Positions 1-6,536 of a stretch of 12,437 nt of DNA are shown in pieces. The stretch covers positions 1 through 12,437 of the forward strand of contig CAZZFT010000149.1 in NCBI GenBank assembly GCA_964653555.1. Direction: 5' to 3'. Source of the DNA: JAHEJV01 sp964653555 (GTDB lineage Bacteria; Myxococcota_A; UBA9160; SMWR01). Position numbers and translations under genes: made by a program. The notes beneath the pieces were generated by a model. That model saw only the letters and a program-made list of their open reading frames with translations. It was not told the DNA's origin and ran no database searches. Numbering within the stretch: position 1 is the stretch's first letter; every line of letters starts with the position of its first letter.

Positions 1-128
1 AGATGCAGGACGACGCCACCTACAAGCAGTGCCGCGTGATGGTCGAGCTCGCCAAGCAGCTCGCGAAGAAGGATCCGGAGCTGCGCGTGGCCTACCAGTT
101 CAGCGAAGCGGATCTCGCCGACGCCTAG
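1..128 (+). CDS. 3' end of an unrecognised protein (last 41 codons)
   Basis: The reading frame is open from the left edge (first whole codon at base 3) to a TAG at 126-128. The visible residues begin MQDDATYKQCRVMVELAKQL and end ADLADA. They are hydrophilic and predicted helical, with a lysine/leucine-rich run (LAKQLAKKDPEL) and no membrane segment or recognisable motif. The ATG at base 3 is probably internal. Codon use matches the neighbouring genes. I do not recognise the family and assign no function. The gene converges on the RND pump gene: the two TAG stops lie on opposite strands inside one CTAG at 125-128, so no space separates them. A spurious frame is possible, but GC-rich third positions and the exact stop-to-stop abutment favour a real gene. 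Confidence 0.55.
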   Translation, partial: MQDDATYKQCRVMVELAKQLAKKDPELRVAYQFSEADLADA

Positions 129-3100
129 CCTACCGCGCGTCCCTGCCACCGCGTCCGCCAGCGCTCCAGCTCCAGATACACCACGGGCGTGATGTAGAGG
201 GTGAGCAGCTGCGACACGACGAGCCCTCCGACGAGGGCCACGCCGAGCGGCTGTCGCAGCTCGGCGCCGGCGCCGAGGCCGAGGGCGATCGGCAGCGCGC
301 CGAAGAAGATCGCCAGGGTGGTCATCAGGATCGGTCGGAAGCGATGGCGGCAGGCGTCGCGGATCGCGGGCTCGGGCGGAGCTCCCTCCTCCCGCGCGGC
401 GATCGCGAAGTCGATCATCATGATCGCGTTCTTCTTCACGATCCCGACCAGCAGGATCACGCCGACCAGGGCGATCACGCTGAAGTCCATCCCGAGGGCG
501 ACGAGCGCGAGGATCGCCCCGATGCCGGCCGAGGGCAGACCCGACAGGATGGTGATCGGGTGGAGGAAGCTCTCGTAGAGCATGCCGAGCACCAGGTAGA
601 TCGCGAGCACGGCGAGCAGCACCAGGAAGCCCTGTCCCGCCAGGCTCTGCTCGAAGGCGAGCGCGGTTCCCGCGAAGCCTCCCCGCACCTCCTCGGGAAG
701 ACCGACGCGGCGCTCGAGCGCGGCGATCCTCGCGGCGGCCTCGGAGAGCGCGGCGCCGGAGCGCAGATCGAACGAGAGGGTGACCGCCGGGATCTGGCCG
801 CGGTGGTTCACCGAGAGCGGACCGACGCTGCGCGCGATCTGCGCGACGGAGTCGAGCCGCACGGGCTTCGTCCCGTCGCCCCGCACCACCAGTCGACCCA
901 CGTCCTCGGGCTCGGCGCTGCGACTGTTGGCGCTCTCCAAGATCACCGCGTGCTCGTTCGCCGAGGTGTAGAGCGTGGCCACCTGCGCGTTGCCGTAGGC
1001 GGCGTAGAGGGCGTTGCGCACGGCTTCGAAGGAGACACCCGCCGCGGCAGCGCGTTCGGGATCCACCTCGACCACCGCCTTCGGGCTTCCGAGCTGGAGA
1101 TCCGAGTTGACGTCCACGAACAGCGGGTCGTCGGCCATGGCCGCGCGCAGGGTCTCGGACCAGGTCTGGAGCACGGACAGGTCGGTGCCCTGGAGGACGT
1201 ACTGGTAGAGCCCCTTCGTCGAGCGCGTCCCGACCGAGATGTTCTGCGACGGCTGGAGGTGGACTTCCATGCCGGTGACCCCCCGCAGCGCCTTGCGCAG
1301 GCGCGCGAGCACGGCGAAGGCCGAGGGCCGGTCACCGCGCGGCACGAGCTCGATGAAGACCCTCCCCTGGTTACTGGTGCCCCGCCCCCCGCCGATGCCG
1401 CTGAACAGGCTCCTCACCGCGGGGTCCGCGCGCACGATCGCCTCGACCGCCTGCTGCTTGCCCAGCATCGCCTCGAAGGACAGGTCCTGGGCGCCCTCGG
1501 TCTGTCCGAACAGGAAGCCGGTGTCCTCGAGCGGGAAGAACCCCTTCGGCACCACGACGTAGGCGAGGATGCTCGCCGCCAGCGTCGCGACGGTGAGGGC
1601 GAGCACCCAGGGCGCGCGAGACAGGACGCCGTCGAGGCTGCGCGTGTAGGCGCGAGTCATCCCGCCGAAGCGGTCGGCGCGCGGCCGCGGCCGCAGCCAG
1701 CGAGCGCATAGCATGGGGGTGAGGGTCAGCGAGACCAGCGCCGAGACGCCGATCGCGATACACACGGTCACCGCGAACTCCCGGAACACCCGTCCGACGA
1801 TCCCGCCCATGAACAGGATCGGGATGAACACGGCGATCAGGGAGAGCGTGATCGAGAGGATCGTGAACTGGATCTCGCTCGCGCCGCGGATCGCCGCCTC
1901 GAGCGGCGCCAGGCTCTCTTCGATGTGCCGCACGATGTTCTCCATCATGACGATGGCGTCGTCGACGACGAACCCGACGCTGAGCGTCAGGGCGAGCAGC
2001 GAGATGTTGTCGAGGCTGAAGCCGCACAGGGCCATCCCGGCGTAGGTCGCGACCAGCGACACCGGAACCGCCAGCGCCGCGACCGCCGTGGCGCGCCAGT
2101 CGCCCAGGAACGCGTAGATCACCCCGATCACCAGCACGACGGTGACGAAGAGCGTCAGCTGCACGTCGCGAGCGGAGTCCTTCACGGCGAGCGAGCGGTC
2201 GAAGAGCGGCGTGACGGTGATGCCCGCCGGGATGTCGTTGCGCGTGGTCGCCAGGAGCGAGCGGACTGCTTCGACCACCTGGATCGTGTTGGCGTCGGAC
2301 TGGCGCTGGATCGCCAGCACGATCGCCGGCTTGCCGTCGATCGCGCCGTAGGCGAAGGGATCCTCCGTACCGGCCTGGACCGAGGCGATCTGTCCGAGCC
2401 GCAGCGGGACCCCGTTCCGCCAACCCACGATCAGGTCCGCGAAGCTCTCCGGATCGACGGGCTGCCCGGACACGTCGAGGGTGAAGAGCTGGTGCGGCCC
2501 GCTGACCGTACCCACCGGCGCGTTGGAGCGGGCGGCCGAGATCGCGCGGCCCAGGTCCGCGAAGGAGAGCCCCAGCGGCTCGAGCCGCTCGGGATCCACC
2601 TCGATCCGCACCGCGAACTTCTGCTCCCCGTAGATCAGCACCTGGGCGACGCCCGGGAGCGCGGAGATGCGCTCGGCGAGCACCGTGTCCGCGTACTCGT
2701 CCACGCGGTAGGAGGGCAGCGTGTCGGAGGAGAGCGCCACGAAGAAGACCGGGGCGTCGGACGGGTTGACCTTCCGGAAGGTGGGCGGTGTAGTCATCTC
2801 CGACGGGAGGCGCGGCAGCGTGGCCGCGATCGCGGACTGCACGTCGAGGGCGGCGTCGTCGATGTCCCGGTCCAGGTCGAACTGGAGCGTGATCTGGGTC
2901 CTGCCCTGGTAGCTGGAGGAGGTCATCTCGGTGACGCCGGAGATCGTCGACAGCTGCCGCTCGAGGGGCGTGGCGACGGTGGCCGCCATCGTCTCGGGGC
3001 CGGCGCCGGGCAGCTCGGCCGAGATCGTGATCGTCGGGAAATCGATGTCCGGCAGCGCGCTCACCGGCAGCGAGCGGTAGCCGGCCGCACCGGCGACGAT

Positions 3101-3163
3101 CCCGGCGGCCATCAGCAGCACCGTGAACACGGGGCGGCGGATGCAGAAGACCGGGAGCGTCAA
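125..3163 (-). CDS. RND multidrug efflux pump, MdtC-like inner-membrane permease
   Basis: This is a 1012-residue proton-driven RND (HAE1-type) exporter of the inner membrane that passes substrates to a periplasmic adaptor and an outer-membrane channel. The layout is classical: TM1 near residues 10-30, a porter domain to about 330, TM2-6 at about 335-480, TM7 near 520-540, a second porter domain, and TM8-12 at about 845-1000. The proton-relay residues are present: D401-D402 in GFVVDDAIV (TM4) and K910-K911 in GIVKKNAIMM (TM10). PLERQLSTISGVTEMTSSS, NPSDAPVFF, LPSAGIGA and LRQPLG resemble E. coli MdtC more than AcrB, as I recall those sequences. I chose a TTG start at 3163-3161. It overlaps the adaptor's TGA as TTGA, has GAGGAAG seven bases upstream (3177-3171), and gives the N-terminus MTLPVFCIRRPVFT, which fits the family. 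The frame is open further upstream, but that stretch overlaps the adaptor gene and looks spurious. Drug specificity cannot be read from sequence. MdtBC uses two different pumps, whereas only one is present here. Confidence 0.95.
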   Translation of the reverse strand: MTLPVFCIRRPVFTVLLMAAGIVAGAAGYRSLPVSALPDIDFPTITISAELPGAGPETMAATVATPLERQLSTISGVTEMTSSSYQGRTQITLQFDLDRDIDDAALDVQSAIAATLPRLPSEMTTPPTFRKVNPSDAPVFFVALSSDTLPSYRVDEYADTVLAERISALPGVAQVLIYGEQKFAVRIEVDPERLEPLGLSFADLGRAISAARSNAPVGTVSGPHQLFTLDVSGQPVDPESFADLIVGWRNGVPLRLGQIASVQAGTEDPFAYGAIDGKPAIVLAIQRQSDANTIQVVEAVRSLLATTRNDIPAGITVTPLFDRSLAVKDSARDVQLTLFVTVVLVIGVIYAFLGDWRATAVAALAVPVSLVATYAGMALCGFSLDNISLLALTLSVGFVVDDAIVMMENIVRHIEESLAPLEAAIRGASEIQFTILSITLSLIAVFIPILFMGGIVGRVFREFAVTVCIAIGVSALVSLTLTPMLCARWLRPRPRADRFGGMTRAYTRSLDGVLSRAPWVLALTVATLAASILAYVVVPKGFFPLEDTGFLFGQTEGAQDLSFEAMLGKQQAVEAIVRADPAVRSLFSGIGGGRGTSNQGRVFIELVPRGDRPSAFAVLARLRKALRGVTGMEVHLQPSQNISVGTRSTKGLYQYVLQGTDLSVLQTWSETLRAAMADDPLFVDVNSDLQLGSPKAVVEVDPERAAAAGVSFEAVRNALYAAYGNAQVATLYTSANEHAVILESANSRSAEPEDVGRLVVRGDGTKPVRLDSVAQIARSVGPLSVNHRGQIPAVTLSFDLRSGAALSEAAARIAALERRVGLPEEVRGGFAGTALAFEQSLAGQGFLVLLAVLAIYLVLGMLYESFLHPITILSGLPSAGIGAILALVALGMDFSVIALVGVILLVGIVKKNAIMMIDFAIAAREEGAPPEPAIRDACRHRFRPILMTTLAIFFGALPIALGLGAGAELRQPLGVALVGGLVVSQLLTLYITPVVYLELERWRTRWQGRAVG

Positions 3164-4293
3164 GGAGCCGCTTCCTCGTCGGGCCCCTCGGCGATGCGCA
3201 CCGGGGAGTCGTCGCGCAGCGCCACCAGGCCGTCGATCGCCACGAGCTCGCCCTCTTCGAGCCCCGAGGACACCACGGCCAGCCCGCCCTCGTAGCGCTC
3301 CACGGAAACCGGGCGCGCATGGGCCACGTCGCCCGCGATCACGAACACGAAGTCGCCCTCGGGTCCGCGCTGCACCGCGAGCCCGGGAACCGTCAGGGCG
3401 TTCGGGCTCCCGCCCACGTCGATCTCGGCGGCGACGCTGCGCCCCGGCCACAGGGAGTGGTCGTCGTTCGCGAACTCGGCGTGCACCAGGAAGCTGCCCG
3501 TGGCCGGATCGATGCGGTTGTCGACGAAGGTCAGCGTGCCGGTCTCGGGCAGCCGGGCGCCGTCGCGCTCGAGCGCGACCTGCACGGTGCCGGCGGCGAG
3601 CCGGGCGCGCAGCGGCTCGAGCAGGCTCTGGGGAAGTCCGAACTCGACGCGGATCGGCGCGATCTGCTCGATCACCGTCAGGGGCGGGTCGCCGTTCGCC
3701 TCCACGTTGTTGCCCGGAGTCACCGCGACGACCCCGGTGCGCCCGGAGATCGGCGCCGTGATGTGCGTGTAGCCGATCTGGACCCGCGTCCCCGAGATCG
3801 CCGCCCGGGTCACGTCGACCTTCGCCCGCGCCGACTCGTAGGCCGCCTTGGCCTGGTCCAGGCTGGCGGGCGAGGCCACCCCGCCGCTCTCGAGCTCGCG
3901 GGCGCGGTCGTACTGATCCCGCGCGTTGGTGAGCTCGGCCTGGTCGGCCTCGAGGGTGGCGAGCAGCTGGCGCAGCTCGTCCTGGAGCGAGCGGTCGTCG
4001 AGCGTGAACAGGAGCTGCCCCGCCTCCACGTCGTCGCCCTCCCGGAAGTGGACGGCCGTGACCACCGAGTCGATCCGCGAGCGGATCGCGACGGTCGCGA
4101 TCGGCTGCACGGTCGCCGGAGCCCGGTAGGTGGTCGGAACCGTCTTGCGGACGGCCGGCGCCACGCCCACGGCCACCGGCGGCCGCCCCGCTTCGGGGGG
4201 ATCCGCGTCACCGCACCCCAGGCTCCACGCGGCGGCGATCGCGACCCCTGCGGCGAGCGCCCCGGCGAGCAGCTCGCGGCGAGAACGGACCAT
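3160..4293 (-). CDS. RND periplasmic adaptor (membrane fusion protein)
   Basis: This 377-residue adaptor bridges the RND pump to a TolC-type channel. Residues 1-27 form an export signal. SRRELLAG followed by a hydrophobic run looks like a twin-arginine signal. SLGC ends at C27, an imperfect lipobox, so lipid anchoring is possible but uncertain. The mature protein has lipoyl halves at about 65-100 and 170-208 (TAPISGRTGVVAVTPGNNV), an alpha-helical hairpin at about 101-165, a beta-barrel at about 210-292 (FVDNRIDPATGSFLVHAEF) and a membrane-proximal domain to about 370. These match the AcrA/MdtA family in order and length. The ATG at 4293 has a purine-rich GGGGGAGA ribosome site eight bases upstream. 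The gene is first in the operon and its stop overlaps the pump's TTG start, implying coupled translation. No outer-membrane factor gene is visible nearby. The leader may be structured (separate entry). Confidence 0.95.
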   Translation of the reverse strand: MVRSRRELLAGALAAGVAIAAAWSLGCGDADPPEAGRPPVAVGVAPAVRKTVPTTYRAPATVQPIATVAIRSRIDSVVTAVHFREGDDVEAGQLLFTLDDRSLQDELRQLLATLEADQAELTNARDQYDRARELESGGVASPASLDQAKAAYESARAKVDVTRAAISGTRVQIGYTHITAPISGRTGVVAVTPGNNVEANGDPPLTVIEQIAPIRVEFGLPQSLLEPLRARLAAGTVQVALERDGARLPETGTLTFVDNRIDPATGSFLVHAEFANDDHSLWPGRSVAAEIDVGGSPNALTVPGLAVQRGPEGDFVFVIAGDVAHARPVSVERYEGGLAVVSSGLEEGELVAIDGLVALRDDSPVRIAEGPDEEAAP

Positions 4294-4538
4294 GACAGCT
4301 TCTCCCCCTACGATCCTGGCGCGCGTGCAGTTGGGGAGACGTTACGGCTCCCCGGTCGCGCGGGCGCACCCCTCCGGATCCGCCCTGCGAATGCAAGGGC
4401 TTGGACGCCGCTCGGGGGCTCCCGTCCTGGTGCGGGAGGCGGTCGGCGCCTCGGGAGTCCAGCCCAGCACGAGGAGGCCCCGGAGCCCCCCTTCCCTCCA
4501 GGCGGACCGGGCCCGGGGTGGCGCCCGCGCGCGTAGCC
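4294..4538. other. 245-base intergenic region rich in inverted repeats
   Basis: This region separates two minus-strand genes: the zinc-ribbon protein gene ends at 4539 and the adaptor begins at 4293. I see no credible gene in it. It holds several perfect stems. CTCCCG/CGGGAG pairs 4419-4424 with 4433-4438, and a second CGGGAG at 4452-4457 could substitute. GAGGCG/CGCCTC pairs 4436-4441 with 4447-4452. A bulged stem lies at 4382-4400 (TGC-N4-GCA core). The leader dyad at 4333-4353 is listed separately. On the minus strand these could end the upstream transcript and form the adaptor's leader. None is followed by a T-run, so a classical intrinsic terminator is not shown. I could not place a convincing -10/-35 pair. 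Confidence 0.6.
4301..4353 (-). promoter_or_regulatory. Possible leader switch hiding or freeing the adaptor's ribosome site
   Basis: On the minus strand the leader holds three complementary segments in order: A, GGGGAG (4353-4348); B, TCTCCCC (4339-4333); and C, GGGGAGA (4307-4301), which is the Shine-Dalgarno of the adaptor ATG at 4293. A pairs with the last six bases of B, while C pairs perfectly with all seven of B. The two pairings exclude each other. A:B leaves the ribosome site free, and B:C covers it. The A/B region is also a near-perfect DNA dyad (4333-4353, 9 of 10 positions symmetric), so it could instead be a protein operator. The complementarity is seen in the sequence. Regulation is inference, and GC-rich DNA makes chance pairing fairly common. 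Confidence 0.35.
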
Positions 4539-5432
4539 TCACTCGGAGTCGGGGTAGATGCCCTTGAGGCCCATGCGCCGCGTCACCCAGGCGTCGGTAC
4601 CGTGCATCAACACGAAAGCGATCACCGACAGCAGGACCAGGGCCGTCGTGCCGCCCTCGGCGACCTCCCCGGCTTCGTCGGGGAGCAGGAAGGCGGCCGC
4701 GACGAGGCCCCAGCCGAACAGCGCGCCGAGGATCTCCACCAGCCCGAGGAGATGGTGGCCCAGGTACAGGTCACCGAGGCCGGGGAACACCAGGCTCAGC
4801 CAGCCGGCCTTGGCGCCGGACTTGAAGCCCTTCGCACACCGGCTGCACCGCTCGGGGAGTCCGATCACGCGGTGACCGCAGTGCGGGCACAGATTCTCGC
4901 GGCCCGAGACCGGCGCCTCGCTGCGGACGGCGTCGACGTGGGCGGCGATCCGGTCCCGGAGCTGCTTGCGGTCCTTGCGCGGAATCCGCATCAGGTAGTG
5001 GGTCTTCTTGTCGCGGGTGACCAGGCCGATGTAGCCGAGGGTCGCCCGGGCGAACTTCGCGACCGCGTTGTAGCGGATCTGCGACTTCAGCTGGAGCACT
5101 CTGTTCCGCGAGCTGATCTGGATCAGCAGAATGCGCCGGTTGGTCAGGATCACGGCGCGGCGGTTGAGCAGATAGGCCCACATCCCCATGAAGTAGGACT
5201 CGAAGAAGGAGTACTCGACGCCCCAGCTCACGAACTCCACGAACTCGCCCTCGGCCAGGTACGAGCGCACGCGCTCGTCGATCTGCTGCATCAGCTTCAG
5301 GCGCCGCTTCTCCAGCCGGCGCGCGCCGAAGCCCTCGGCGCTGAAGATCTGGTCGAAGCGATAGGGGAGGTTGGCCTGGCGGACGTTGACGAGGTCGCGC
5401 GGGTCGCTCGCGCTGCGGAGGATGGCTTCCAT
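4539..5432 (-). CDS. Uncharacterised PH-like / zinc-ribbon membrane protein
   Basis: This 297-residue protein has no function known to me. Residues 1-60 are polar and charged. Residues about 60-160 read like a bacterial PH-type fold of alternating strands (MGMWAYLLNRRAVILTNRRI, then KSQIRYNAVAKF and KTHYLMRIPRK), although aromatic-rich FFESYFMGMWAYLL could also touch the membrane. A zinc ribbon follows with cysteines 182, 185, 196 and 199 (CPHCGHRVIGLPERCSRC). Then comes a hydrophobic section with a TM2-like phrase, PGLGDLYLGHHLLGLVEILG (about 217-236), running to about 250, and a further membrane helix at about 262-278. The ATG at 5432 was chosen because GGAG lies seven bases upstream and the open frame before it runs over neighbouring genes without similarity. 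The gene is transcribed in the same direction as the LLM oxidoreductase but 167 bases away. A role as a membrane sensor or scaffold is only a guess. Confidence 0.8.
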   Translation of the reverse strand: MEAILRSASDPRDLVNVRQANLPYRFDQIFSAEGFGARRLEKRRLKLMQQIDERVRSYLAEGEFVEFVSWGVEYSFFESYFMGMWAYLLNRRAVILTNRRILLIQISSRNRVLQLKSQIRYNAVAKFARATLGYIGLVTRDKKTHYLMRIPRKDRKQLRDRIAAHVDAVRSEAPVSGRENLCPHCGHRVIGLPERCSRCAKGFKSGAKAGWLSLVFPGLGDLYLGHHLLGLVEILGALFGWGLVAAAFLLPDEAGEVAEGGTTALVLLSVIAFVLMHGTDAWVTRRMGLKGIYPDSE

Positions 5433-5599
5433 GGGGGGGCTCCGATGCTGAGCCGCCGACGGCTGGTCCCGCCCCGCGGGAGGCCAGCCGATCAGTGGTG
5501 AGATCCCCTCGTGATTCGGCGGGCGGAGGGCATCGGTGAAGCGATTTTGGAGCACCCCCGGGGAGCACCTGGGCGCCAGGCGGGTGGGGCCGCGTCGAC
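5433..5599. other. Intergenic leader with hairpins before the zinc-ribbon gene
   Basis: This 167-base gap lies between two minus-strand genes. A large hairpin occupies 5460-5490. Its outer stem CGGCTGG/CCAGCCG (5460-5466 with 5484-5490) stacks on an inner stem TCCCGC/GCGGGA (5467-5472 with 5476-5481) with a CCC loop and a two-base bulge, 13 pairs in all. Nearer the start codon, GGCTC/GAGCC (5438-5442 with 5450-5454) captures the GGAG ribosome site at 5440-5443. A short direct repeat, GGTGCTCC on the minus strand, occurs twice at about 5545-5568. The large hairpin lacks a T-run. It could end the LLM transcript or act in the downstream leader. Confidence 0.5.
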
Positions 5600-6451
5600 C
5601 TACGTGCGGAGCAGCTTCGCGTAGCCGTCGAGCACCCCCAGCACCTCCTCGGCCGGCCGCGAGGGCACGGGGAAGAGCACGCGGGTGATGCCGGCGTCGC
5701 GGCAGCGGGCGACCACGTCGGGGGCGGGCGGACAGAAGTAGATCGTGACCGGGAAGGCGTCGACGTCCCGGCCCGCCTCCGCGAGTGCGGTGTGCAGCAC
5801 CGGCAGCAGGGCCACCGGGTCGTCGTCGCCGCCGCCCATCAGCGGGATCCAGCCGTCGCCGTAGCGCACCGCGCGCCGGATCGCGCGCCGGCCGGCACCG
5901 CCCACGTGGACCTTGGGGTGCGGTGTCTGGAGCGGCTTCGGCCACGCATAGCAGGGGCCAAAGTCGACGTGCTCGCCGTGGTACTCCGCCTTCTCCTCGG
6001 TCCACAGGTGCTTCATCGCCTCGATCCGCTCGCGCATCACCGCGAAGCGCAGATCCGGATCGGTGCCGTGGTCGGCGATCTCCGGGCGGTTCCAGCCACC
6101 GCCGACGCCGAACTCGAAGCGGCCGTCCGAGAACCGGTCCAGGGTCGCCACCTCCTTCGCCATCTGGAACACGTCGCGCTGGGGGACCAGGCAGATGCCG
6201 GTGCCGATGCGCAGCGTACTCGTCGCGGCCGCGGCCATCGCCAGGCCGACGAAGGGGTCGGCCACGGCGTAGTACTCGCGCGGCAGGCCCGGCTGTCCGG
6301 GCGGAGGCGGCCCGGGCGTCGCCTCGGAGACCGGGATGTGGGAGTGCTCGGCGAACCAGACCGATTCGAAGCCGCGCTCCTCGGCCGCCCGGGCGAACGC
6401 ATCGGGGCGCATCGAGTCGTCGGTGGGGAAGTAAGTGAGTCCGAAGTGCAT
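5600..6451 (-). CDS. LLM-class F420-dependent oxidoreductase
   Basis: This 283-residue protein belongs to the luciferase-like monooxygenase superfamily (TIM barrel), in the branch that uses deazaflavin F420 (TIGR03619-type by its pattern). Supporting signs are the N-terminal strand MHFGLTYFPTDDS, ERGFESVWFAEHSHIP (about 25-40), STLRIGTGICLVPQRDVFQMAKEVATLDRFSDGRFEFGVGGGWN (about 78-121) and KVHVGGAGRRAIRRAVRYGDGWIP (about 180-203). The length is normal for the family. It probably moves hydride between F420H2 and an unknown substrate in the cytosol. FMN as cofactor cannot be excluded from sequence. The ATG at 6451 matches the family N-terminus although no strong ribosome site precedes it. The gene starts 85 bases from the divergent ABC-F gene. 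Substrate and pathway are unknown. Confidence 0.9.
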   Translation of the reverse strand: MHFGLTYFPTDDSMRPDAFARAAEERGFESVWFAEHSHIPVSEATPGPPPPGQPGLPREYYAVADPFVGLAMAAAATSTLRIGTGICLVPQRDVFQMAKEVATLDRFSDGRFEFGVGGGWNRPEIADHGTDPDLRFAVMRERIEAMKHLWTEEKAEYHGEHVDFGPCYAWPKPLQTPHPKVHVGGAGRRAIRRAVRYGDGWIPLMGGGDDDPVALLPVLHTALAEAGRDVDAFPVTIYFCPPAPDVVARCRDAGITRVLFPVPSRPAEEVLGVLDGYAKLLRT

Positions 6452-6536
6452 CGCGGGATGCTACCGGCCCCTCACCTTCCGGCGCGAGGGTCGGCGCTTG
6501 CCCCTGCCCCGCCGCGCGCGTAGGTTCCGCCGCTCC
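6452..6536. promoter_or_regulatory. Divergent start region of LLM oxidoreductase and ABC-F genes
   Basis: Eighty-five very GC-rich bases separate two outward-facing start codons (minus ATG at 6451, plus GTG at 6537). Promoters for both genes are expected here by position. I see no sigma70-like pair and no strong Shine-Dalgarno on either side; the nearest on the plus strand is AGG about 12 bases before the GTG. Confidence 0.35.

Noticed and set aside
29..1711. Long plus-strand open frame opposite the RND pump, and another at 1925-3295
   Set aside because: The translations are low-complexity and rich in Arg, Gly, Glu and His with no family features. The opposite strand encodes a clear RND pump through the whole region. 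GC-rich DNA commonly leaves such antisense frames open.
125..4293. The TetR protein as local regulator of the efflux operon
   Set aside because: It lies nearly 6 kb away with several unrelated genes between, and no copy of its palindrome was found in the efflux leader.
5568..5580. Small CCTGG/CCAGG hairpin downstream of the LLM gene
   Set aside because: It is only five pairs with a 3-base loop and no T-run, too weak to call a terminator.
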